NCBI GenBank assembly: GCA_016787645.1
Contig: JAEUUF010000013.1
Location: 558,001-622,000 of the forward strand
DNA: 64,000 nt
Reading direction: 5' to 3'
Source of the DNA: Cyclobacteriaceae bacterium
GTDB taxonomy: Bacteria; Bacteroidota; Bacteroidia; Cytophagales; Cyclobacteriaceae
Of this stretch, positions 34,106 through 42,106 are shown piece after piece (within the stretch, counting starts at the first letter, position 1; each line of letters begins with the position of its first letter). The position numbers were made by a program, and so were the translations under genes. The notes beneath the pieces are model-generated. The model worked only from the letters and a program-made list of their open reading frames with translations, did no database searches and was not told the origin of the DNA.

Positions 34106-34113
34106 TACCTTTG
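34106..34113 (+). promoter_or_regulatory. Perfect TAnnTTTG -7 element before the PaaD/AlkB run
   Basis: TACCTTTG matches the Bacteroidota -7 consensus. It lies only 5 bases before the ATG at 34119, so the transcript would have almost no leader, or a different start applies. Confidence 0.5.
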
Positions 34114-34118
34114 ATCCC

Positions 34119-34334
34119 ATGAGTCACGCATTCATGCGCGAAGGTGAGGATCAGTGGCTACCGGATGTTGCTCCAACCATCCAGGCGCTGATTTTGTTCC
34201 TAACGAAAGAGAATAACGGGGTACGCGTCTACGAAAAAAGGAATTACGCTGACCCGTCCGGGCGCACCATCCACGAGATGAGCAACGGGCTCTCTTATGG
34301 CCGCGACAAGAATGGAAAATGGGAGGTAGTATGA
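34119..34334 (+). CDS. 71-residue conserved-looking small protein
   Basis: A small soluble protein (MSHAFMREGEDQWLPDVAPT, then an acidic/aromatic middle, ending NGLSYGRDKNGKWEVV). No motif or signal is recognised. The gene overlaps the next start by the ATGA arrangement (ATG 34331, stop 34332-34334), so it is translationally coupled to the DinB gene. The start at 34119 is preferred over the upstream TTG at 34089. Confidence 0.7.
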   Translation: MSHAFMREGEDQWLPDVAPTIQALILFLTKENNGVRVYEKRNYADPSGRTIHEMSNGLSYGRDKNGKWEVV

Positions 34335-34813
34335 AAGAATCCATGAGAGTCATTGTGGCGGAGTTGGATACCACTGTGCGAGAATTCTCGACCCGGGTGC
34401 GGCAGATTCCCGAGGCCGAACTCCGCGCCAAACCCCGGCCCGGCAAATGGAGTCGCATCGAAGTGATCGGTCACCTGATTGATTCCGCTCACAGCAATTT
34501 GCGACGGTTTGTCACCGCCCAATACGAAACATCCCCGCCTCACATCATCTACGATCAGAATTTCTGGGTAACCGCCAATGGCTACCAGCAGGTGCCGGTC
34601 GAAGACGTCATATCACTATGGATTCTTATGAACAAGCGGGTCGCGACGGTGCTTGCCCAAATGCCCGATGGCAACTACACCAAACAGTGTGATACAGGGC
34701 GCGGACAAAAAGAGCTGCACACGATCGAATGGCTCGCCGCCGATTACATCAAGCACCTGAAGCATCACCTCAACCAGGTAATACCAGGCTCCTATCCTGT
34801 CACCTATCCATGA
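34331..34813 (+). CDS. DinB-family (DinB_2) metal-dependent protein
   Basis: A 160-residue four-helix protein. The metal-site histidines are in IEVIGHLIDSAHSNLRRF and DYIKHLKHHLNQV, and RPGKWSRIEVIGHL is typical of the DinB/YfiT superfamily, which includes thiol transferases. The start at 34331 overlaps the previous stop by 4 bases, and its stop overlaps the next start in the same way. This tight coupling suggests joint expression with PaaD. Confidence 0.88.
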   Translation: MKESMRVIVAELDTTVREFSTRVRQIPEAELRAKPRPGKWSRIEVIGHLIDSAHSNLRRFVTAQYETSPPHIIYDQNFWVTANGYQQVPVEDVISLWILMNKRVATVLAQMPDGNYTKQCDTGRGQKELHTIEWLAADYIKHLKHHLNQVIPGSYPVTYP

Positions 34814-35301
34814 CCCGTGAACTTGTTTTAGGCTGGTTGGAAGAAGTCAAGGACCCGGAGATCCCCGTGCTCTCGCTGGTCGACCTTGGTGTGATTACCG
34901 AAGTGGAGGTTTCCACTGACAGCGTCCGCGTGGAAATGACACCTACTTTTGTCGGGTGTCCCGCCATGGACTATATGCGCAACGAAGTAATTGAAGTCCT
35001 TAAGGCGCATGGTGTCAAACATCCGACAGTAAATGTGACACTGAAAAAGAGTTGGAGTTCCGATCATATATCTGAGAAAGGGAAACAAGCCTTGAAGAAG
35101 TTCGGCCTGGCACCTCCCCCCAGCCTCCAGGGGCCTATTCAAGACATTGATATACTGGAACATGCCGCCTGCCCCCGTTGCAGCGGGACCAACACCGTCA
35201 TGCGCTCCCCTTTTGGCCCAACGCTCTGCCGGTCATTGCACTATTGCTATGACTGCCAGGAGGCATTTGAACAATTCAAACCTTTGGGTGAGGCTTCGTA
35301 A
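34810..35301 (+). CDS. paaD: PaaD (PaaJ) maturation factor-like protein, outside a paa cluster
   Basis: A 163-residue protein with an N-terminal MIP18/DUF59 domain (WLEEVKDPEIPVLSLVDLG, FVGCPAMDYMRNEV) and a C-terminal zinc ribbon (CPRCSGTNT and CYDCQEAFEQFKP), the exact plan of PaaD of the phenylacetyl-CoA epoxidase system, thought to help assemble the di-iron or Fe-S centres. The other paa genes are absent here. Its start overlaps the DinB stop (ATGA). The next gene, 11 bases later, is an AlkB-type di-iron monooxygenase. Confidence 0.9.
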   Translation: MTRELVLGWLEEVKDPEIPVLSLVDLGVITEVEVSTDSVRVEMTPTFVGCPAMDYMRNEVIEVLKAHGVKHPTVNVTLKKSWSSDHISEKGKQALKKFGLAPPPSLQGPIQDIDILEHAACPRCSGTNTVMRSPFGPTLCRSLHYCYDCQEAFEQFKPLGEAS

Positions 35302-35312
35302 CTTCGGGCTTC

Positions 35313-36395
35313 ATGGGCTTCTTCCGCAAAATCGGATTCCTCAGCGCTTTCATTCTCCCCGCATTAGTCATCCTGGGCTATTACGGGGGCGGTGCCTGGA
35401 ACCTGCTTTCCATTGCCTTTGTCTTCCTGCTTGTCCCGGCCATTGACTATCTCACCGGCCTGGATACCCGAAATGTACCCGAAGAACTCAAGCCCATGGT
35501 TGGAGAAGAATACTACTACCGGTTTGTTACGTATGCGTGGGCATTCATTCAGTTTGGATTCATTGGCTGGACTGTATACATTTTCGCAGGCCGGAGTTTA
35601 GGATTATTTGAGTGGATCACCTTTACTATTGGTGTTGGATTGGTTACGGGTGGCATCGGTATTACGGTGGCACACGAATTGGGTCATAAGAAATCCAACA
35701 TTGAAAAGTTTTACAGCCAGGCCCTGCTCATGACGGTGTGCTACATGCATTTCTTCATCGAGCACAACCGGGGACATCATGTCAACGTGGCCACCCCGAA
35801 TGACCCCGCTACCGCATCGAAGGGCCAGGACGCATACCGGTTTTGGTGGCAGAGTGTCCTCGGCAGCTGGTCCCATGCGTGGACATTGGAAAAGGAACGG
35901 CTCGCCCGATTGAACCTTTCGCCCTCGGGCTTCCACAATCGGATGCTGGTTTATACCCTGCTGCCCATCCTTTTCTGCGCGTTGCTCACCGTAATCAGCA
36001 GCCAGATCGCCGGACGATGGGTGTGGGAATTCCCCGTCTTCTTTATTGCCCAAAGCCTGGTGGCCATATCGTTATTGGAACTGGTCAACTACATCGAACA
36101 TTACGGCATGCTTCGCCATGAAATTTCCCCCGGGCACTACGAACGGGTCAATCCACTGCATTCGTGGAATTCGAGTCACCGCGTCAGTAATTTCTTTCTC
36201 TTCCAGTTGCAACGGCACAGCGATCACCACTACCACGCATCCAAACGATACCAGGTGCTTGATCATTTCGAAGAAAGTCCTCAGCTTCCCTTCGGCTATC
36301 CCACCATGATCCTGGTCGCCCTTGTTCCTCCACTTTGGTTTCGCCTGATCGATCCGCGACTGGTTGCCTGGCAGAAAAATACTGTTGTTGCCTAA
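35313..36395 (+). CDS. alkB: AlkB-type alkane 1-monooxygenase (membrane di-iron)
   Basis: A 360-residue integral membrane di-iron enzyme of the AlkB group that hydroxylates alkanes or related chains. The histidine boxes are H121-ELG-H125, H151 with H155-H156 (HNRGHH), and H302, H305, H306, H308 (HSDHHYH); the extra box NYIEHYG is also present. Membrane helices precede and separate the boxes. It needs rubredoxin or ferredoxin as electron donor, not encoded nearby. Its close position after paaD suggests that PaaD might support its iron centre. Confidence 0.93.
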   Translation: MGFFRKIGFLSAFILPALVILGYYGGGAWNLLSIAFVFLLVPAIDYLTGLDTRNVPEELKPMVGEEYYYRFVTYAWAFIQFGFIGWTVYIFAGRSLGLFEWITFTIGVGLVTGGIGITVAHELGHKKSNIEKFYSQALLMTVCYMHFFIEHNRGHHVNVATPNDPATASKGQDAYRFWWQSVLGSWSHAWTLEKERLARLNLSPSGFHNRMLVYTLLPILFCALLTVISSQIAGRWVWEFPVFFIAQSLVAISLLELVNYIEHYGMLRHEISPGHYERVNPLHSWNSSHRVSNFFLFQLQRHSDHHYHASKRYQVLDHFEESPQLPFGYPTMILVALVPPLWFRLIDPRLVAWQKNTVVA

Positions 36396-36408
36396 ACCCT
36401 ATTTTCTC

Positions 36409-37782
36409 ATGAAGAAGATCCTGAAGTACGCCCTCATCCTGTTGTTGGGAGTTATCCTGGTTGTTGGAACTTACCTCGGGATAAAGTTTCCTCCGATCCT
36501 TGCGGGCATGGCTTCCAAAACCATGTGCTCCTGTGTGTATGTAATGGGGCGCACCCCACAAAGTGTCATTGACCAGGAACTCACCGTATTTCCGGGCTTG
36601 GGAAGCGCTAAGTTTGAGTTCATCGATTCTGTCTCCGTCAAAGCAACCTTCCTTTGGGAAAGTCGCACCTCCATTTTCCGTAAGGGACTGGGCTGTACCT
36701 TGCTCACCGAACGCAGCGAATCGGAAGTAAGGAGTCAAACTCCAGCACTTCCGGGCCCACCACCCTTCAATGCCGATACCACTGCCTGGCCGCTTGGGGA
36801 TAAAGTCAAAGACACCCTATTGGCCGGAGTAAATTATGATCTTGTTCGTGCGGCCCTCGATACTGCGTTTGCAGAAACCAATCCCAAAGAACCCAAACAT
36901 ACCCTGGCGGTCGTTATCGTCTACCAAGGTAAGATCATCGCAGAACGCTATGCCCCGGGAATCACTCCGCATTCTCCACTCATGGGCTGGTCAATGACGA
37001 AGAGCCTGACCAATGGCCTGATGGCGCGATTGGTGCTGGAAGGTAAACTCAAACTGGAAGATTCTGCACCGGTTGCGGAGTGGCAAAACGATGATCGCAA
37101 GAACATCACCCTCAATAACCTGATGCAGGCAAGCAGTGGGTTGGAATGGAATGAGTCTTACTTTGCGCCCGGTCACTTCCACAACATGTTCATGCACAGC
37201 GATGACAAAGGCGGGTATGCCGCTTCGCTGAAACTGAAGTATCCCATCGGCGAACATTGGGAGTATTCCAGCGGGACCACCAACATTCTTTCAAAAATCA
37301 TCCGGCAAACGGTGGGCGACTCCAATTATCCGAAGTACGCCTATGAAAATCTATTCCACAAGATCGGCATGCACCACACCCTTATTGAGCCAGACGCATC
37401 GGGAACATTTGTGGGTTCCTCGTATGGTTATGCGAGCGCGCGCGATTGGGCTCGGTACGGGTTAATGTTCCTTAACGACGGCATGGTGAATGGCGAGCGA
37501 ATCCTGCCCGAAGGATGGGCGACATATTCCTCCACGCCAGCTCCCGCTGCGCCGATTGGGCAATATGGCGCGCAATTCTGGCTTAATGCCGGGGCAAAAG
37601 GAAATCCTTCGCTCAGCTATCACCCCGGGGTTCCCAACGACGAATATGGCGCCGAAGGATTTGAGCAGCAGCATGTGTGGATCCTTCCGTCCAAAAAACT
37701 GGTGGTGGTACGCCTCGGGATCAGCCATCACGGGTTTGATATCGAAGGACTGACCAACGCAGTGATCAAGGCGTTGCCGTAA
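36409..37782 (+). CDS. Serine hydrolase, beta-lactamase/esterase family
   Basis: A 457-residue protein with an N-terminal membrane or signal helix (YALILLLGVILVVGTYLGI). The penicillin-binding SxxK motif is S195-M-T-K198, and YSSGTTN supplies the tyrosine motif. The last third contains GYASARDWARYGLMFLNDG, typical of class C-like esterases. The start ATG 36409 is preferred over the frame from 36364. It follows alkB by 13 bases and may be co-transcribed. Substrate is unknown. Confidence 0.9.
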   Translation: MKKILKYALILLLGVILVVGTYLGIKFPPILAGMASKTMCSCVYVMGRTPQSVIDQELTVFPGLGSAKFEFIDSVSVKATFLWESRTSIFRKGLGCTLLTERSESEVRSQTPALPGPPPFNADTTAWPLGDKVKDTLLAGVNYDLVRAALDTAFAETNPKEPKHTLAVVIVYQGKIIAERYAPGITPHSPLMGWSMTKSLTNGLMARLVLEGKLKLEDSAPVAEWQNDDRKNITLNNLMQASSGLEWNESYFAPGHFHNMFMHSDDKGGYAASLKLKYPIGEHWEYSSGTTNILSKIIRQTVGDSNYPKYAYENLFHKIGMHHTLIEPDASGTFVGSSYGYASARDWARYGLMFLNDGMVNGERILPEGWATYSSTPAPAAPIGQYGAQFWLNAGAKGNPSLSYHPGVPNDEYGAEGFEQQHVWILPSKKLVVVRLGISHHGFDIEGLTNAVIKALP

Positions 37783-37784
37783 TT

Positions 37785-38483
37785 GTGGGCCTCTTCCGGT
37801 TCAAGCAGTTCTCGGTCAACGACGACCATTCCACCATGAAGGTGGGAACGGATGGTGTCTTGCTGGGGGCCTGGTGTTCCATCCATAATGCCCGAAAGAT
37901 GCTGGACATTGGCACCGGATGCGGCGTTATCGCCCTGATGCTTGCGCAGCGCAGTCACCCGGAAGCAATGGTTGACGCCATTGAATTGAACGGCGAAGCT
38001 GCAGCACAAGCCAAAGAAAATGTGCAGCACTCACCATGGCCAGGCAAAGTGAACGTGATTCATGGACGCGTTCAGGATCTTCAACCGGAGGAACCGTACG
38101 ATCTGGTGGTTTGCAACCCGCCCTTCTTTTCACAGAGTTTGCTGCCGCCGGATTCAGGGAGGCAATCAGCAAGGCATGATTTGGAGCTGCCTCATCATGA
38201 ATTAATTGAAGCCGTTCATCGATTATTGTCTGAGTCCGGGGCATTTCACATCATCTTGCCCGTAACGGAGGCCGGACAATTTATACATGCCGCGGCCGCC
38301 TGGCAACTTTACCCGACGCGGGTTACACGCTTCTATTCACGCCGGACCAAACCGCAGGAACGGACCCTGATGACCTTTACCCGAATCCCACAAACTCCGG
38401 AAGAAACCGAACTGGTACTCTACGCGAATGGAAGCGAAAAAACCAGTGACTATCTCCGGTTGACCGGGGATTTCTACTTATAA
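37785..38483 (+). CDS. trmN6: tRNA1(Val) (adenine-N6)-methyltransferase-like protein
   Basis: A 232-residue SAM-dependent methyltransferase of the TrmN6/YfiC group. It begins FRFKQFSVNDDHSTMKVGTDGVLLG, here split as FRFKQFSVNDDHSTMK and VGTDGVLLG, the family N-terminus. The SAM loop is DIGTGCGVIALML and the catalytic NPPF is at residues 111-114. It starts with GTG at 37785, 2 bases after the preceding stop. The reaction is methylation of A37 in tRNA(Val). Confidence 0.92.
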   Translation: MGLFRFKQFSVNDDHSTMKVGTDGVLLGAWCSIHNARKMLDIGTGCGVIALMLAQRSHPEAMVDAIELNGEAAAQAKENVQHSPWPGKVNVIHGRVQDLQPEEPYDLVVCNPPFFSQSLLPPDSGRQSARHDLELPHHELIEAVHRLLSESGAFHIILPVTEAGQFIHAAAAWQLYPTRVTRFYSRRTKPQERTLMTFTRIPQTPEETELVLYANGSEKTSDYLRLTGDFYL

Positions 38484-38552
38484 GTTCCGATGGAAGAATT
38501 CATTTCTGCGGAGCCACAAACTTTCCTTATTCTTGTCGGCTAAATTCAGCCC

Positions 38553-40778
38553 GTGCGCTCTATTGTTTTCTTCGTTTCACTCCTTGCCACGATTTGCTCC
38601 TGGGCACAGCCAACGGGGCTGGCTATTCGTCGCGCTACAGGGCCGATCGCGATAGACGGGGTCATGAATGAGCCCGACTGGGCAGTCGCAGAGGTCGCAA
38701 GTCAGTTCATGCAATACTTTCCATTTGACTCCTCGCAGGCCCGTGCCCAGACAGCGGTGCGAATGACCTACGATGATCATTTCATCTATCTCTTCGCGAT
38801 CATGTATAACACCAAGGGTCCGAGGAAATACATTACTCCTTCGTTGCGCCGCGACTTCCGGGGAGAGGCCAATGACAGTTTTGTGGTCTCTTTTGATACG
38901 TACATGGACAATACCAACGCGTTCCAGTTCGGCATCAATCCTTTTGGCGTCCAACGGGAAGGTTTGATTTCCAATGGAGGCAGTAATTCGGATGACTTAT
39001 CGCTGAACTGGGACAATAAATGGTTTTCCGAGGCTCGCATCCTCGACAGTGTCTGGGTCTGTGAATTTGCGATACCGTTCAAGTCGATCCGATACAAGTC
39101 AGGATTGTCGCAATGGAATGTCAACTTCTACCGCATTGACAGCCATCACGCCGAACGTTCGACCTGGACACCCATTCCACGGGTTTACCCGCTCGTGACG
39201 CTGGCCTTCCTGCGCAAATTAAATTGGGATGTACCGCTTCATTCACCCGGCCAGAATGTATCCCTGATTCCCTATACCGCCTACCGTGCTACCAAAGATT
39301 ATGACTCAGGGCTTCCCTCCAAGAGTGAGTTTACCGGGGGAGGTGATGCCAAGATTGCGGTGAGTTCGGCCATGAACCTGGACCTGACCGTCAACCCCGA
39401 CTTCTCGCAGGTAGAGGTGGATCAGCAAGTGACCAACCTCGACCGCTTTGAGATTTTCTTCCCGGAACGCCGTCAGTTCTTCCTCGAGAATGCCGACTTG
39501 TTCGCGAATTTCGGATCGGAAGGAGCATTTCCCTTTTTCTCCCGACGCATTGGCGTTGCGCGGGATACTGCCACCGGGCAGAATATTCAAAACACGATCT
39601 ATGCCGGTGCCCGGTTGAGCGGAAAGATCAACAACAACCTGCGGGTTGGATTAATGACCATGCAGGCGGGAAAGGATGTTTCCATTGGCCTACCTTCCAC
39701 CAATTATTCGGTTCTTTCGTTTCAGCAGAAAGTTTTTGCACGATCTAACATCGGCCTGATTTTTATCAACAAGCAGGCGGTTTCCGACTCGCTCGGTGGG
39801 GAGTTCACCTTTTCCCCCAAACAATATAACCGCGTGCTTGGCGTAGACTATAACCTGCTGAGTCGTGACAATCGATGGACCGGAAAGTTCTATTATCATC
39901 AATCGTTTGATGAGGCAAAAGAAGATTCCACTTTTTCAGCCGGTTCGCTCATTCGATATGCCACCAACTGGTTTGAGTCAGAATGGATGGCACGTTCGAT
40001 CGGTGCCCATTTCAACCCCGAGGTAGGTTTTGTCCGCCGTACCGATATCCGGCAGCTCGCTTCTACTTCCTGGATCAATTACTATCCCGATTCACGCCAT
40101 GTTCAAAGCCACGGTCCGGGATTTGATTTTGATTTGATTGGCAATGAAAAGTTCGGTTTCCTGGACTGGGACGTAAACCTGATGTACCGGGTGCGCTTCA
40201 AAAATACCGCGTTCATGAACATCCGGCTCCGGAAAGAATACACTTACCTCTTCAATCCTTTCGACCCGAGCGGCAGTGGAGGCCTCGAGCTTCCAGCCGG
40301 GACTTCCTACAACCCCTATGTATTCATTGCCAATTTTACCTCGGACGCGCGCAAAAAGGTATATACTGAACTTAATACACGCTCCGGTCAATATTACAAT
40401 GGTTACCGAATGAACCTGACAGGCCGCATCAGCTACCGGTTTCAACCCCTGGGAGTGATTTCAATGGACTTTTCCTACAATGGCATTCGGCTTCCGAAAC
40501 CCTACAACAGTTCGGACCTGTTCCTCATCGGACCGCGGGTGGACCTGACCTTTTCACGAAATGTATTTTGGACCACCTTTGTACAATACAACAGTCAAAT
40601 CCAGAACCTGAACATCAACTCACGACTGCAATGGCGATTTGCACCAGTCTCCGACCTGTTTATTGTTTACACGGATAACTACTTCGCTGAAACCAACATT
40701 CATGGTGACTTCTTCTACATCGGTCAGCCAAAGTTGCGGTCCATTACCCTCAAGCTAACCTACTGGTTCAACCTTTGA
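38553..40778 (+). CDS. DUF5916 protein: carbohydrate-binding-like domain plus outer-membrane barrel
   Basis: A 741-residue protein. A signal peptide (ending SWAQ) precedes a CBM9-like domain (AIDGVMNEPDWAVAE, FDTYMDNTNAFQFGINP), and the remainder is the DUF5916 region with beta-barrel strands and a terminal aromatic (LKLTYWFNL). The family is common in Bacteroidota and of unknown role. It starts with GTG at 38553; a TATTCTTG at 38528-38535 is a possible -7 element. It stands alone between spacers. Confidence 0.9.
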   Translation: MRSIVFFVSLLATICSWAQPTGLAIRRATGPIAIDGVMNEPDWAVAEVASQFMQYFPFDSSQARAQTAVRMTYDDHFIYLFAIMYNTKGPRKYITPSLRRDFRGEANDSFVVSFDTYMDNTNAFQFGINPFGVQREGLISNGGSNSDDLSLNWDNKWFSEARILDSVWVCEFAIPFKSIRYKSGLSQWNVNFYRIDSHHAERSTWTPIPRVYPLVTLAFLRKLNWDVPLHSPGQNVSLIPYTAYRATKDYDSGLPSKSEFTGGGDAKIAVSSAMNLDLTVNPDFSQVEVDQQVTNLDRFEIFFPERRQFFLENADLFANFGSEGAFPFFSRRIGVARDTATGQNIQNTIYAGARLSGKINNNLRVGLMTMQAGKDVSIGLPSTNYSVLSFQQKVFARSNIGLIFINKQAVSDSLGGEFTFSPKQYNRVLGVDYNLLSRDNRWTGKFYYHQSFDEAKEDSTFSAGSLIRYATNWFESEWMARSIGAHFNPEVGFVRRTDIRQLASTSWINYYPDSRHVQSHGPGFDFDLIGNEKFGFLDWDVNLMYRVRFKNTAFMNIRLRKEYTYLFNPFDPSGSGGLELPAGTSYNPYVFIANFTSDARKKVYTELNTRSGQYYNGYRMNLTGRISYRFQPLGVISMDFSYNGIRLPKPYNSSDLFLIGPRVDLTFSRNVFWTTFVQYNSQIQNLNINSRLQWRFAPVSDLFIVYTDNYFAETNIHGDFFYIGQPKLRSITLKLTYWFNL

Positions 40779-40887
40779 GGTGACAGGCCCTACCCAATCC
40801 GGGGGAGTAATCTCATTGGGGAAATCAACCACTCATCAAAAAGCTAAAAAACTTTTCTCCTCATATACAGTCAGTTACCTATCCAAT

Positions 40888-40909
40888 AATATATGTTTAA
40901 ACATATATT
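40888..40909. promoter_or_regulatory. 22-bp perfect palindrome upstream of yceI (MarR operator candidate)
   Basis: The half AATATATGTTT is followed directly by its exact reverse complement. A TATGTTTA (40892-40899), one base from TAnnTTTG, is embedded in it, so a bound dimer would block transcription of the YceI gene 40 bases downstream. The MarR regulator encoded after yceI is the natural candidate. Confidence 0.55.
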
Positions 40910-40948
40910 GTCCTCTTTACGTTATCCTTGCAACTACAACTAACAACT

Positions 40949-41509
40949 ATGAAAAAAACCATTATTCTTTCCGCTTTCGTATTCCTTGCAGGAGCTGCCC
41001 TGGGCCAGGCCTGGACCGTAGATAAAGCCCACGCCAAGCTCGGCTTCAGCATCACCCACCTGATGATTTCCGACGTGGAAGGTTCCTTCCGCACGTACGA
41101 GGCCACCATCACCTCCTCCAAGGACGATTTTTCGGATGCCGTATTTGAAATCTCAGCCGACATCGCCGGGATCAACACCGACAATGAAGGACGCGACAAG
41201 GATCTCCAGAGCGAAGGATATTTCGACGCCGCCAAGTTCCCCAAGCTGACCTTCAAGAGCACTTCTTTCACTAAGGTGGAAGGCAACAAGTACAAACTGG
41301 TGGGTGATCTTACCATGAAAGGTGTAACCAAGCCCGTGGAATTGCAAGTAATCATTAACGGCCCCATTGATCGCCGTGGAAAGAAAGTAATAGGCCTGAA
41401 AGTTACGGGCGTATTCAAGCGCACTGATTTCGGTGTTGGCCGTCCCGGCGGTGCCATGGTCAGCGAAGAAATCAACCTCATCGCCAACGGCGAATTTGTT
41501 AAGGGTTAA
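40949..41509 (+). CDS. YceI family periplasmic protein
   Basis: A 186-residue protein with a signal peptide (residues 1-20, ALGQ) and the complete YceI lipocalin-like fold: WTVDKAHAKLGFSITHLMIS, GYFDAAKFPKLTFKSTSF, GDLTMKGVTKPVEL and KVTGVFKRTDFGVG. Members bind isoprenoids or other hydrophobic molecules in the periplasm. The frame opens at 40928, but ATG 40949 gives the signal peptide. A palindromic operator precedes it, a terminator follows it, and a MarR gene is next, all suggesting an inducible response unit. Confidence 0.94.
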   Translation: MKKTIILSAFVFLAGAALGQAWTVDKAHAKLGFSITHLMISDVEGSFRTYEATITSSKDDFSDAVFEISADIAGINTDNEGRDKDLQSEGYFDAAKFPKLTFKSTSFTKVEGNKYKLVGDLTMKGVTKPVELQVIINGPIDRRGKKVIGLKVTGVFKRTDFGVGRPGGAMVSEEINLIANGEFVKG

Positions 41510-41530
41510 TTTGGGAATTAGTGAGTGATT

Positions 41531-41562
41531 GAAGCCCTGCCCTACCGGCAGGGCTTCTTTAT
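41531..41562 (+). terminator. Intrinsic terminator after yceI
   Basis: The arms GAAGCCCTGCC and GGCAGGGCTTC pair perfectly (11 bp) around a 5-base loop and are followed by TTTATT, 22 bases after the yceI stop. Confidence 0.9.
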
Positions 41563-41630
41563 TAATGAAGTTCTAAGGCAGATTACCAGATAAAGAAGTA
41601 GACTTGTATAAGAGAAATGCGGTTATCGCG

Positions 41631-42080
41631 ATGAAAATCGAAGAGGAAATCAAACAACCGAAATTCAGAAACGACCATCAGAAAGCCGTAGTTAATCTGA
41701 TGTACACTTCCGGCTGGTTGAGTGCCCGCCAGGAAGAATTCTTCCGGCCTTTCGGAATTACGCCCTCACAATTCAACATCCTGCGCATCCTCAGAGGCCA
41801 GGCGGGTAAGTCACTTTCCGGGGCAGAAATCAAGGCTCGCATGCTCGAACGGAACTCCGACATCTCCAGGCTGCTCGACCGCATGTCCAGAAAGAAGCTG
41901 GTGGAGCGCCACCAGTGCCCCAATGATAAACGGGCCACCGACATCACGATTACCCCGGAAGGGCTTCGCATCCTAAAGGAAATCGATGTTCAGATTGACC
42001 GGGCCGAAAAAGATTTGTTTCACCTTACCCGTGACGAGGCCCGAATGCTGAGCAACCTGCTTGACAAGGCAAGAGGGTGA
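41631..42080 (+). CDS. MarR-family transcriptional regulator
   Basis: A 149-residue winged helix-turn-helix regulator: ITPSQFNILRILRGQAGKSL, ERNSDISRLLDRMSRKKLVE and CPNDKRATDITITPEG are the recognition-helix and wing segments of the MarR fold. ATG 41631 is chosen over the TTG at 41604. It follows yceI after a terminator, so it probably uses a weak promoter of its own (TAGACTTG at 41599-41606). It is the likely binder of the palindrome at 40888. Confidence 0.92.
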   Translation: MKIEEEIKQPKFRNDHQKAVVNLMYTSGWLSARQEEFFRPFGITPSQFNILRILRGQAGKSLSGAEIKARMLERNSDISRLLDRMSRKKLVERHQCPNDKRATDITITPEGLRILKEIDVQIDRAEKDLFHLTRDEARMLSNLLDKARG

Positions 42081-42106
42081 GATCAATTGACAAATAGCAA
42101 TTGACA

